A stretch of 64,000 nt of DNA, taken from Reichenbachiella ulvae (GTDB lineage: Bacteria > Bacteroidota > Bacteroidia > Cytophagales > Cyclobacteriaceae). Shown here one piece after another: positions 7,739-15,405 of the stretch. The notes under the pieces are model-generated. The model saw nothing but the letters and a program-made list of their open reading frames with translations. It ran no database searches and was not told where the DNA came from. Location: assembly GCF_025833875.1 (NCBI RefSeq), contig NZ_JAOYOD010000001.1, forward strand, positions 1,550,001 through 1,614,000, read 5' to 3'. Positions within the stretch are counted from its first letter, which is position 1. The number at the start of each line of letters is the position of its first letter. A program made the translations under genes and the position numbers.

Positions 7739-9673
7739 CTATTCCTTTACACGAATTCTCTCTCCTACTGAGAGTGCAAAGTTATCCTTTTGGTTGATTC
7801 TCAGCAACTCATCTATCGCAATATTATATTTTTTCGATATGCTGTACATCGTATCGCCTGGTTCCACCACGTGAAAGTCCACCGTTTTAGTTTTCATTTC
7901 AAAGGGTCTACCTTCTCCATGGACGATCAACGATTGCCCGATTTTCAATTCAGTAGCATTCATCTCGTTCCACTCCAGTATATCCTGCACGGATACTCCG
8001 TACTTCTTAGAGATTCCATAAAGCGTCTCCCCTTTCTTCACTGTATGAGTAAAATAACTTGAAGCCTGGTCAACTGGTCTTTCTTCCACTCTGGTTTCTA
8101 CCGGCACAATAGGTTGAGGTACTTCCTTCTTTTCCTCTTCCATATCCATAAACTCCGGCAATTCCTCTTCTTCCTCGACCACTTCCACGACAGGCTCTAC
8201 CTTTGTTTCCTCAGGAGTTGGCACTGTTTCTTCTTCTCGTTCTTCCTCTTGAGCTTTCTCTGCTTCTTTTTCTTCGCGTTCTAATTCCTTCTCCTCTTTG
8301 CGTACTTCCTTGATCAGCTCCTTCACAGGAATGGTCTCGTCTACTGGACCCATCGACACCTCCTGAATCTCGACATCCACGTCCTTGGGTCGGCGCTTTC
8401 TCAACCACATGACACGCCCGGGCTGTACATCATCAATGATCGACATCCTGTTGAGGCGAGCGAGGCGGTTTTCCTTTACCCCAAATTTTTGAGAGATATC
8501 CCAAAGATCCTCTCCTCGCTGTGCGGTATAGTAGTAAGTCCTGGCTCGCCAGCGCTTATTTTTGAGATAGTAAATTTCACCTTCTTTGATAGGCGAGTCC
8601 AGGGACAGATCATTGTAGCGGGCGAATCGCTGCGGGTGCAATTGGGCTTTAGCAGCCAATGACTGAACATCATCCCCCTTCTTAGCCAGAATGGTTGGCA
8701 GGCCGTTGATTCGAATGAATATGGTTTTATCTGTATTCAGTTCTTTGCTGAGTGAGGGAATGACCTTCTCCTCCTCGGTCTTGGTTACTTCATGATTGTC
8801 TTTCTCCTTTTGCGCGACTGTTTCAGAGGCTCCACCCCCAATTCGCTTGATCGGCTTCTGGCGTCCCTTAACTGGCACGATCACCGAATAGGTCTTTTCT
8901 TCGGGAATCTTGCTGGACTTCAGCCATTTGTTGTATTGCTTCAGATCGGTTTCGCTCACCTTGAGCTCGTCTGCTATCTTAGACAGAGATTTTCCTCCTC
9001 CTCGCTCGTAGATCATCAGACTCATGCCCTCGCTGTGCTTGGATTTGACAGCCTCCTCAAAGGCAATCTTATGCGCCAGACATCGCTTGACATACCAGTG
9101 GGTCTTGCGGTCGATGGTCATCCGAGTCGCCCCGAATTGCTTGTGATCCACATACTTTTCTGCTCCTCCTCTGCCTGTCATGTGCGCCAGCAAGGTATAT
9201 ATCCAATTGTCGAAGTAGAAGTTGTGTCGCTTGAAGTACTTGGAGGCGCCAATGGTCGAGGACACGATATTGAGTCGTTCATCGACGTGGCGATCAATCC
9301 TCAGGCCTACCTCCCGGCCCGTAAAGTCCTTGAACTGCCAGAAGCCCACCGCATTGGCAGATGATACGGCATCAGAGATCAACGCGCTCTCCTGAACGGA
9401 TAGAAATTTGAAATCGTCGGGTACGTTTTGCTCTTTGAGTGTTTTTTCGATGATCGGAAAATAAAGCCTCGCACGATCCGCCTTCAGCTCGAAGTACTTG
9501 GTGCTTTTGGTCAGCATGTCAACATCGTCCTGGATTTCCTTGCGGGCTCCATCGGTGATTTTTAGCTTCATACCTGCAAACTCCATGGTGGCAGGGACTC
9601 TAGGTCGGTATGGGTCATCCGCCCAAAGCTGAGCTGAGGTCATCAGCAGAAATAACGCAATCAAATATCTCAT
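7739..9673 (-). CDS. Lytic murein transglycosylase with LysM repeats (MltD-like)
   Basis: 644 residues with a signal peptide (MRYLIALFLLMTSAQLWADD). An SLT-fold domain at about 65-210 shows the catalytic Glu in VQESAL and the downstream GFWQFKDFTGREVGLRIDR block. It is followed by divergent LysM-type units near 220-270 and 300-370, a clear LysM at about 370-430, a strongly acidic Glu-rich linker (about 445-545), and two canonical C-terminal LysM domains (YFTHTVKKGETLYGISKKYG and VDFHVVEPGDTMYSISKKYN). It cleaves peptidoglycan glycan strands in the periplasm while LysM holds the wall. ATGA overlap with the upstream methyltransferase gene indicates coupled translation. The long acidic linker is the odd feature. 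Confidence 0.9.
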   Translation of the reverse strand: MRYLIALFLLMTSAQLWADDPYRPRVPATMEFAGMKLKITDGARKEIQDDVDMLTKSTKYFELKADRARLYFPIIEKTLKEQNVPDDFKFLSVQESALISDAVSSANAVGFWQFKDFTGREVGLRIDRHVDERLNIVSSTIGASKYFKRHNFYFDNWIYTLLAHMTGRGGAEKYVDHKQFGATRMTIDRKTHWYVKRCLAHKIAFEEAVKSKHSEGMSLMIYERGGGKSLSKIADELKVSETDLKQYNKWLKSSKIPEEKTYSVIVPVKGRQKPIKRIGGGASETVAQKEKDNHEVTKTEEEKVIPSLSKELNTDKTIFIRINGLPTILAKKGDDVQSLAAKAQLHPQRFARYNDLSLDSPIKEGEIYYLKNKRWRARTYYYTAQRGEDLWDISQKFGVKENRLARLNRMSIIDDVQPGRVMWLRKRRPKDVDVEIQEVSMGPVDETIPVKELIKEVRKEEKELEREEKEAEKAQEEEREEETVPTPEETKVEPVVEVVEEEEELPEFMDMEEEKKEVPQPIVPVETRVEERPVDQASSYFTHTVKKGETLYGISKKYGVSVQDILEWNEMNATELKIGQSLIVHGEGRPFEMKTKTVDFHVVEPGDTMYSISKKYNIAIDELLRINQKDNFALSVGERIRVKE

Positions 9674-10320
9674 AGTACCCTTGCAATCATTAAACCGTCC
9701 CTCAAAGGCATCAATACATTTTCCACTCGATCATCCTTTTGTACAAAATCATTGAAATCCAGCAGCGCTTTGGTAGCCAGGTCATTGTCTTTGACCTCTT
9801 CTACGACTTTGCCACTCCAGAGCACATTGTCGGCGATTATGATGCCGCCTTTGTTCATCTTTGGGATCAGTAGCTCGTAGTATTGCCTGTAGTTCACCTT
9901 GTCTGCATCGATGAAGACCAGATCAAAGCTTTCCTCTAGCTGAGGAATGATATCCAGCCCCTTGCCTATTCTGTAATCGATCTGATCGCCGTATTTGGAT
10001 TCTGAAAAATAGCCTCTGACGCGATCTTCCAACTCTTCGTCGATATCCATGGTGATGAGGCGTCCCCCTTCGGCCAATCCTTCGGCCAGACACAAAGCAG
10101 AATACCCCGTGAAGGTTCCAATCTCCAGAATGCATTGGGGTTTGATCATGGCACTGAACATAGACAAGACACGTCCCTGCATCGGGCCAGAAAGCATCCT
10201 GGGCCTCATTACTTCCAGATGGGTCTCTCTTTCTATCCTATGCAGCAGTTCACCTTCGGGGCTGCAGTGGGCATCAGAATATCTCTGTATCTCAGTGTCT
10301 AAAAAATCCAAATCGATCAA
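9670..10320 (-). CDS. Class I SAM-dependent O-methyltransferase
   Basis: 216 residues, catechol-O-methyltransferase-like (Methyltransf_3). The SAM-binding motif I is LEIGTFTGYSALCLA, acidic loop ITMDIDEE, and metal-binding region FDLVFIDADKVNY followed by IIADNVLW. N-terminal YSDAHCSPEGELLHRI is typical of the family start. No in-frame ATG precedes it, so TTG at 10318-10320 is taken as start. It heads the operon with the LysM transglycosylase (ATGA overlap) and receiver protein. The methyl acceptor is unknown; members act on catechols, caffeoyl esters or tRNA (TrmR subgroup). Confidence 0.88.
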   Translation of the reverse strand: MIDLDFLDTEIQRYSDAHCSPEGELLHRIERETHLEVMRPRMLSGPMQGRVLSMFSAMIKPQCILEIGTFTGYSALCLAEGLAEGGRLITMDIDEELEDRVRGYFSESKYGDQIDYRIGKGLDIIPQLEESFDLVFIDADKVNYRQYYELLIPKMNKGGIIIADNVLWSGKVVEEVKDNDLATKALLDFNDFVQKDDRVENVLMPLRDGLMIARVL

Positions 10321-10438
10321 TCTTAAAATTGTGACAATTCTAGTTCAAATCGCTGCAATTAACAACTTAGCGTTCGGGATTCAACGTAAGGAAATAATAG
10401 GATAATCCTCTATCATTGCACCCAAAACAAAGCAGCCC

Positions 10439-11062
10439 ATGATCAAACATGTAGCCATTGCCGGAAATATAGGAGCCGGCAAAACCACACTCTGCAAAAT
10501 GCTCGCCAAACACTACAACTGGGACATCGAACTGGAAGAGGTCGACAACAACCCCTATCTGGCGGACTTTTACCAGGATATGTCGAGGTGGTCATTTCAT
10601 CTCCAGATCTTTTTCCTGAACAGTCGCTTCAAGCAGGTCAGAGAAATCGAGGCTGCCCAAAAAACAATCATACAGGATCGCACGATCTATGAGGATGCCT
10701 ACATCTTTGCCAAGAGCCTTTATGATCAGGGTAATTTCTCTCAGCGGGATTACGAAAACTACCTGGCGCTTTTTCACTCGATGGTCGACTATGTCAAGGC
10801 ACCCGACCTGCTGATCTATCTCAAATCAGACATCGACCAGCTGGTCAAAAACATCGAGAAGAGAGGCCGTGACTATGAAAAAAGCATCCGCATCGACTAC
10901 CTGCAAGAACTCAAATCGCACTACGAAGAGTGGATCTCCCAATACAAAGAAGGTAAGCTGCTGGTGATCGATGTTAACCATCTGGACTTTGTGAATGAAC
11001 CTGAGGATTTTGCCACTATCGTGTCGAATATCGATCGCGAATTATTTGGTCTGTTTAGTTGA
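10439..11062 (+). CDS. Deoxynucleoside kinase (dAdo/dGuo kinase family)
   Basis: 207 residues. P-loop GNIGAGKTT at residues 9-17, substrate-binding segment ELEEVDNNPYLADFY, the catalytic ERS-like DRTIYEDAYIFA near residue 80, and an Arg-rich lid KRGRDYEKSI near 141. It phosphorylates deoxyadenosine or deoxyguanosine in the salvage of DNA precursors. The gene is divergent from the methyltransferase operon across a 118-base intergenic stretch that must hold both promoters. Single-gene transcript is likely. Confidence 0.9.
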   Translation: MIKHVAIAGNIGAGKTTLCKMLAKHYNWDIELEEVDNNPYLADFYQDMSRWSFHLQIFFLNSRFKQVREIEAAQKTIIQDRTIYEDAYIFAKSLYDQGNFSQRDYENYLALFHSMVDYVKAPDLLIYLKSDIDQLVKNIEKRGRDYEKSIRIDYLQELKSHYEEWISQYKEGKLLVIDVNHLDFVNEPEDFATIVSNIDRELFGLFS

Positions 11063-11178
11063 TATCTGTGGGGTCTTGCCCTATGGAATCTGTTGTCTAT
11101 CCCTTAACTTAGGCGTGTAAAACACAAGCGGAATGGCCCATCGGCTATTCCCATTTTGACAACATCAATTAACTACCC

Positions 11179-13188
11179 ATGAAACAATCCATTTATGTGA
11201 TGGCCCTGTTTTTTCTCCTTTGGGGATGTAAACAGGAGGAGTCCGTCAAAGAACCCGAAACCACAGACGACTTCAAATACTGGACCGAGCAGTTTGCCGA
11301 TCTTAAGATCTACCGCTACAAGGTTCCCGGTTTTGATCAACTGAGTCTGGATCAGAAAAAACTGGTCTACTACCTATCGCAGGCGGGTCTGAGTGGTCGT
11401 GACATCATCTACGATCAGAACTATCGCCACAATATCCGCATCAGAAAAACACTCGACACCATCGTCAAAAACTACGAAGGGGATCGAAGCGAGCCTGAGT
11501 GGGACAGCTTTATCACTTATGTCAAAAGAGTTTGGTTCTCCAATGGCATCCACCATCACTATTCGATGGCCAAGATCCTTCCAGAGTTTTCTAAGGAATA
11601 CTTCGATAGTCTGCTCAAGGCTACCGATCAGGAATTGAGTGAAGAGATACTGGACGCCATATTTGATCCGGCGGTGGACAACAAAAAGGTAAATCTAGAC
11701 CCTGAAAAAGGCCTGTTGGCTGGCTCTGCCACCAACTTTTATGATCCTGACATCACCAAGGACGAAGCTGAGGCATTCTACACTGAAATGATGAAGGACA
11801 AGGGAGAAGAGCCCATTTCATACGGTCTGAACTCCAAGCTGGTAAAAAATGAATCCGGCGAGCTGGAAGAAAAAGTATGGAAAGCAGACGGCATGTATGG
11901 TGCTGCAATCCAGGAGATCATCTTCTGGCTGGAGAAAGCCACTACAGTAGCAGAAAACCCAGCTCAAAAGAAAGGGCTAGAACTGCTAATCGAATACTAC
12001 AAGACGGGTGACCTTAAGGTCTGGGACGAATACAACATCGTATGGGCTGGAGCGACCGAGGGCGATATCGACTATATCAATAGCTTTATCGAGGTGTACA
12101 ACGACCCACTGGGCTACCGTGGCTCCTTCGAGTCGATCGTGGAGATCAAGGATTTCGAAGCGTCTGAGCGCATGAAGGTGCTTTCGGAAAATGCGCAATG
12201 GTTTGAGGACAACTCCCCTATCATGGAGGAGCACAAAAAGAAAAATGTAGTAGGTGTGAGCTACAAGGTAGTGAATGTCGCCAGCGAATCGGGAGATGCT
12301 TCGCCATCCACTCCGATTGGGGTCAACCTGCCCAACTCCAACTGGATCAGAAGTAAGCATGGGTCTAAATCTGTGAGCCTGGGCAACATCATCGATGCAT
12401 ACAAGCAAGGCGGCAGCAGCGGATTGACGGAAGAGTTTGCCTACTCCGAAGCGGAGATCAAAAGAGCTAAAGAGCACGGCGTATTGGGAGACAAAATGCA
12501 TACCGCCCTACACGAGGTGGTCGGGCATGCCTCCGGACAGCTGAATCCGGGTGTGGGTACACCTAAGGAGACCCTGAAAAACTACGCCTCTACCCTGGAA
12601 GAAGGCAGAGCCGATCTAGTGGGGCTATTCTTCCTGATGGATCCTAAACTGATCGAACTAGGACTGATCCCAAGCCTGGACGTAGGCAAACAGGAATATG
12701 ATGCCTATATCCGCAACGGCATGCTGATGCAGCTGCGCAGATTACAACCGGGCGAAGACATAGAAGAAGCCCACATGCGAAACCGTGCCTGGGTGTCTAA
12801 CTGGGCCTATGAACAAGGGCTGGAATACAATGTGATCGAGAAGGTAGTCAAAGACGGCAAGACCTATTTCGTGATCAACGACTACCCGAAACTAAGAGAG
12901 ATATTTGGGAGACTGCTGAGAGAGACGCAGCGCATCAAATCTGAGGGCGACTATGAAGCAGCTAAGAATCTGGTCGAGAACTATGGCGTGAAGGTAGACC
13001 CTGTGATACACGCCGAAGTACTGGCCAGAACCGAAAAACTGAACATCGCGCCTTATGGTGGCTTCATCAACCCGGTGCTGTCGCCTGTAGAAGATGCCGA
13101 TGGCAACATCACCGACATCAAGGTGGAGTATCCCGACGACTTTAGCGAGCAGATGCTGGACTATGCCGAGCGCTATTCTTTCTTGTAG
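11179..13188 (+). CDS. M49 (dipeptidyl-peptidase III family) zinc peptidase, lipoprotein
   Basis: 669 residues. The N terminus MKQSIYVMALFFLLWGC is a lipoprotein signal with Cys at position 17, so the protein is tethered to a membrane. The M49 zinc motif HEVVGH is at 445-450 and the second motif EEGRAD at about 474-479, giving both His ligands, the catalytic Glu and the third ligand. These Bacteroidota homologues are sometimes mislabelled dihydrofolate reductase. It removes dipeptides from peptide N termini in the periplasm. A terminator follows 45 bases after the stop. Confidence 0.9.
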   Translation: MKQSIYVMALFFLLWGCKQEESVKEPETTDDFKYWTEQFADLKIYRYKVPGFDQLSLDQKKLVYYLSQAGLSGRDIIYDQNYRHNIRIRKTLDTIVKNYEGDRSEPEWDSFITYVKRVWFSNGIHHHYSMAKILPEFSKEYFDSLLKATDQELSEEILDAIFDPAVDNKKVNLDPEKGLLAGSATNFYDPDITKDEAEAFYTEMMKDKGEEPISYGLNSKLVKNESGELEEKVWKADGMYGAAIQEIIFWLEKATTVAENPAQKKGLELLIEYYKTGDLKVWDEYNIVWAGATEGDIDYINSFIEVYNDPLGYRGSFESIVEIKDFEASERMKVLSENAQWFEDNSPIMEEHKKKNVVGVSYKVVNVASESGDASPSTPIGVNLPNSNWIRSKHGSKSVSLGNIIDAYKQGGSSGLTEEFAYSEAEIKRAKEHGVLGDKMHTALHEVVGHASGQLNPGVGTPKETLKNYASTLEEGRADLVGLFFLMDPKLIELGLIPSLDVGKQEYDAYIRNGMLMQLRRLQPGEDIEEAHMRNRAWVSNWAYEQGLEYNVIEKVVKDGKTYFVINDYPKLREIFGRLLRETQRIKSEGDYEAAKNLVENYGVKVDPVIHAEVLARTEKLNIAPYGGFINPVLSPVEDADGNITDIKVEYPDDFSEQMLDYAERYSFL

Positions 13189-13233
13189 AGAAGGGCTATT
13201 AGAACATCGCTAGCTTAGGTTAGAAAAGAAATA

Positions 13234-13274
13234 AAAATCCCCGGCTGAATGATCAGGCGGGGATTTTGTCTTTA
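13234..13274 (+). terminator. Rho-independent terminator after M49 gene
   Basis: AAAATCCCC pairs with GGGGATTTT around a 16-base segment that can itself form a small GCCTGA-type pairing; the downstream side continues TTTTGTCTTT. It ends the M49 peptidase transcript. Confidence 0.8.
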
Positions 13275-13283
13275 TGGATCATC

Positions 13284-13296
13284 GCGCTGCAAACGC
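13284..13296. repeat. Short palindrome with TGCAAA core
   Basis: GCG-CTGCAAA-CGC. Related short palindromes with a TTGCAA-type core occur at 14042-14054 and 15144-15158, each shortly before a copy of the larger repeat. Together they look like the two halves of one REP-like family. Confidence 0.5.
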
Positions 13297-13362
13297 TCTA
13301 CCAGGCACATCCTAGTCTTGCTATCGCTAAACGAGGACGAGATTAATACTTCGCTAGCGACT

Positions 13363-13468
13363 GATTGATCAATACGTCATTGGTAGTTTAACACCTCGTC
13401 ACTTCGACAGAGCAAAGGAAGATGACAATCTTACTCTGCGACGAGAAGTCCCAATCGGATACATCTGA
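13363..13468. repeat. Dispersed palindromic repeat, copy 1
   Basis: Copy 1 of three near-identical elements. The core forms nested pairings CTCGTC/GACGAG, CAGAG/CTCTG and AAGAT/ATCTT around a GACA loop. It shares its left part (GATTGATCAATACGTCATTG onward) with copy 3 and its right part (CCAATCGGATACATCTG) with copy 2, so copy 1 is the most complete. The 13189-13545 gap otherwise holds only the terminator above. Confidence 0.8.
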
Positions 13469-13545
13469 CGATAGGAAAAGGCAGGACTAAAGCAGTACTC
13501 ACCTGCATGGGTTGCTAAGTATCGACTTCAATTAAATGCTCATAC

Positions 13546-13956
13546 TTAGCTCAAGTTGATTAACATTTTGTAAAGATGAAGATTAGTATGGTATAAGCCT
13601 ATCAATAGAATCAAGCCCAAGACATCAGATACAAACACCCCTAACTTTGGCGTTAAAGGATGATCCTCTAGATCAACCATCTCCCCTTCAAAATTGTTCT
13701 TAAAAACGACTATAAATATCGCAATAAACAAAAAGAGTAAGACCAATAATGCATTGAGAGTAGATGAATCAATTGTAGAGTAGATGAACTTCAGGAAAAG
13801 AAGAGTTAATACCGACAAAAATCCGAAGGTATATAAAAAACAAGCTCCCAACGCATGGTTTATTGCATGTGATGTATTCTTCTGCTTATAATGCTGCTTC
13901 ACATTTGCATGAATTATTGAGAAAATTCTAAAGTAAAATTTATAGATCGATTTCAT
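13546..13956 (-). CDS. Small multi-pass membrane protein, unknown
   Basis: 136 residues from the ATG at 13954-13956. A longer reading to 14247 runs back through repeat copy 2 and was rejected. Three hydrophobic helices are seen: about 35-60 (ACFLYTFGFLSVLTLLFLKF), 68-87 (LNALLVLLFLFIAIFIVVF) and 105-130 (LGVFVSDVLGLILLIGLYH), with a basic N terminus. It is visibly A+T-richer than the housekeeping genes beside it and is boxed in by repeat copies 1 and 2, so it may have been acquired. No family recognised. Confidence 0.5.
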   Translation of the reverse strand: MKSIYKFYFRIFSIIHANVKQHYKQKNTSHAINHALGACFLYTFGFLSVLTLLFLKFIYSTIDSSTLNALLVLLFLFIAIFIVVFKNNFEGEMVDLEDHPLTPKLGVFVSDVLGLILLIGLYHTNLHLYKMLINLS

Positions 13957-14041
13957 TGACTTAATTCTCTTAAATCCTCCGCTGTTCAGATTTTCAATCA
14001 GGAACAAACTACCGTAGAATTTTCCAACTGTCCAAAAAGTC

Positions 14042-14090
14042 GGGTTGCAAACCCTACGATAATGCTTCGGAATTACAAATCCCGAAGTGC
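14042..14090. repeat. Two REP-like palindromes
   Basis: GGGTTGCAAACCC at 14042-14054 is a near-perfect palindrome. GCTTCGG and CCCGAAGTGC at 14064-14090 form a second hairpin with an AATTACAAAT loop. Such TTGCAA and TTACAA hairpins are typical of small intergenic REP elements in Bacteroidota. They lie immediately before repeat copy 2. Confidence 0.55.
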
Positions 14091-14095
14091 GGGAG

Positions 14096-14187
14096 TAACA
14101 CCTCGTCACTTCGACAGAGCAAAGGAAGATGACAATCTTACTCTGCGACGAGAAGTCCCAACCGGATACATCTGGGGATAGGAAATG
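14096..14187. repeat. Dispersed palindromic repeat, copy 2
   Basis: Same nested hairpin as copy 1 (CTCGTC/GACGAG, CAGAG/CTCTG, AAGAT/ATCTT), near-identical over the core and extending into the shared right flank (CGGATACATCTG, GATAGGAAA). The left flank shared by copies 1 and 3 is absent here. It fills the 13957-14293 gap together with the two REP-like hairpins; no gene is seen there. Confidence 0.8.
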
Positions 14188-14293
14188 GCATTCCGTGCTT
14201 TTAGATATAAGCATTACCCCCTTCCGCGGGACGGACAGGAATGTCATCTAAGGTTTCAGCCGCATATGAAAGTGCAACCGAGAGGAAGCTCTT

Positions 14294-15025
14294 TTATTTT
14301 TTCGGTAGATATAATTTCATTTCTCCGATTTCTAATTCGTCTAAATGTCCCATGCTACTTTCGTCTTTTGTTATCAAGTGCATATGTAAAAATGAGTCGT
14401 GATGCGTAAAAACTCCTTTATGTTCAGTCGAGAAAAATCCAATTATTTCAGCGTTTTCATTTGCGATATTGTAATTGATCTTTCCTTGATGTGCTTCATC
14501 AGGCGAAGATACTTTTGTTCCTTCAGGCAAATTCTGAATATGAATAATCGCACTTGAAACTTGTCCGATTAATTTAAAGGCAAAAGGTCTTTTGAGTTCA
14601 CTCGTTTTGTCGTCAATGAATTTTTCTACATCCTGAATTGTCTTAATGTAAGAAGGCAAATCCATTTCATTCCATTCAGTTACGTTTCCATAAACAAAGA
14701 ATGGTGCTGATGATTTAACGTTTTTTTCAACGGACATTGTTGAATCCGAATTCACTTTTGACACGTAGCTCTTTCCGTTATTGATCAACAATTCGCCTGT
14801 CAAGTAGCTTATAGGTCCAAGGCCATAAAGTCCATTTTTGTCTGAAATAGTGTCAAGGTCAATACTGCTTCCTAATTCACCTTTCCGCATCACGTTTTTC
14901 ATTGCTCCTACAATTTTAATGTCAGGATAGGTTTCTGCTTCGTCCGTGTTTTTTTCTTTCGGCGTCCAATTGCAACCTATTAGCCCAACTGTCAAAAGGC
15001 CTAATCCTATTGGTTTAATGTTCAT
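14294..15025 (-). CDS. Acetolactate decarboxylase-family lipoprotein
   Basis: 243 residues. A lipoprotein signal ends LTVGLIGC (Cys18). The body matches the alpha-acetolactate decarboxylase (BudA) fold: YGLGPISYLTGELLINNGKSYV near 65-90 and the zinc-site block FLHMHLIT...GHLDEL near 212-230, with the expected His-x-His and third His. Cytosolic BudA converts acetolactate to acetoin; a lipid-anchored extracytoplasmic copy is unusual and may have another substrate. It is flanked by repeat copies 2 and 3 and has a moderately A+T-rich composition, suggesting acquisition. Fold assignment is good, reaction uncertain. Confidence 0.72.
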   Translation of the reverse strand: MNIKPIGLGLLTVGLIGCNWTPKEKNTDEAETYPDIKIVGAMKNVMRKGELGSSIDLDTISDKNGLYGLGPISYLTGELLINNGKSYVSKVNSDSTMSVEKNVKSSAPFFVYGNVTEWNEMDLPSYIKTIQDVEKFIDDKTSELKRPFAFKLIGQVSSAIIHIQNLPEGTKVSSPDEAHQGKINYNIANENAEIIGFFSTEHKGVFTHHDSFLHMHLITKDESSMGHLDELEIGEMKLYLPKK

Positions 15026-15143
15026 GTAGCTTTTTCGTTTTGCTCAAATTACCGCAATCAAACTAATATAAACAATGCACTTCATCTAACCTTATGTGCA
15101 GTTTATACTCAGGCCTCAATTTCTACTTGTCTAAATAGACGAA

Positions 15144-15158
15144 CGCGTTGCAATCGCG
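15144..15158. repeat. Short palindrome with TTGCAA core
   Basis: CGCG-TTGCAAT-CGCG, 8 bases before repeat copy 3. Same design as 13284-13296 and 14042-14054. Confidence 0.5.
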
Positions 15159-15166
15159 CCCGATTG

Positions 15167-15254
15167 GATTGATCAATACGTCATTGGTAGTTTAACACCT
15201 CGTCACTTCGACAGAGCAGAGGAAGATGACAATCTTGCTCTGCGACGAGAAGTC
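15167..15254. repeat. Dispersed palindromic repeat, copy 3
   Basis: Same as copy 1 over the left part and core, with two substitutions in the hairpin (GAGCAGAGG and TTGCTCTG) of which the second restores symmetry in the stem. The right flank diverges after AGAAGTC. It lies in the 15026-15405 gap, in which I see no gene. Confidence 0.8.
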
Positions 15255-15405
15255 TGATCTGGAACCAACCAAGGCCAATGAATGCTGCATTCTTCCTCGA
15301 GATTAGTTTCCATTTTCATTCTAGTCTGGAGACTTGCGCTCATCGACACTTTCAAGTCACGCTGCGCTAAGACTTAAAAGAGCGGGGATTTTAAAACCAT
15401 TACTA

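Noticed and set aside
6527..9364. Other open frames inside dnaX, the LysM gene and similar
   Set aside because: Frames on the opposite strand of strong genes with low-complexity products; they are shadows of the genes described.
13957..14247. Longer form of the 13546 membrane protein
   Set aside because: The extra 97 residues run through repeat copy 2 and REP-like hairpins; not coding in character.
13363..15254. Repeats as integron attC sites around gene cassettes
   Set aside because: Copies 1 and 3 contain GTTTAAC, like a core site, but copy 2 does not, no GTTRRRY partner is found at the other side, no integrase is in the window, and the copies are too alike for attC sites.
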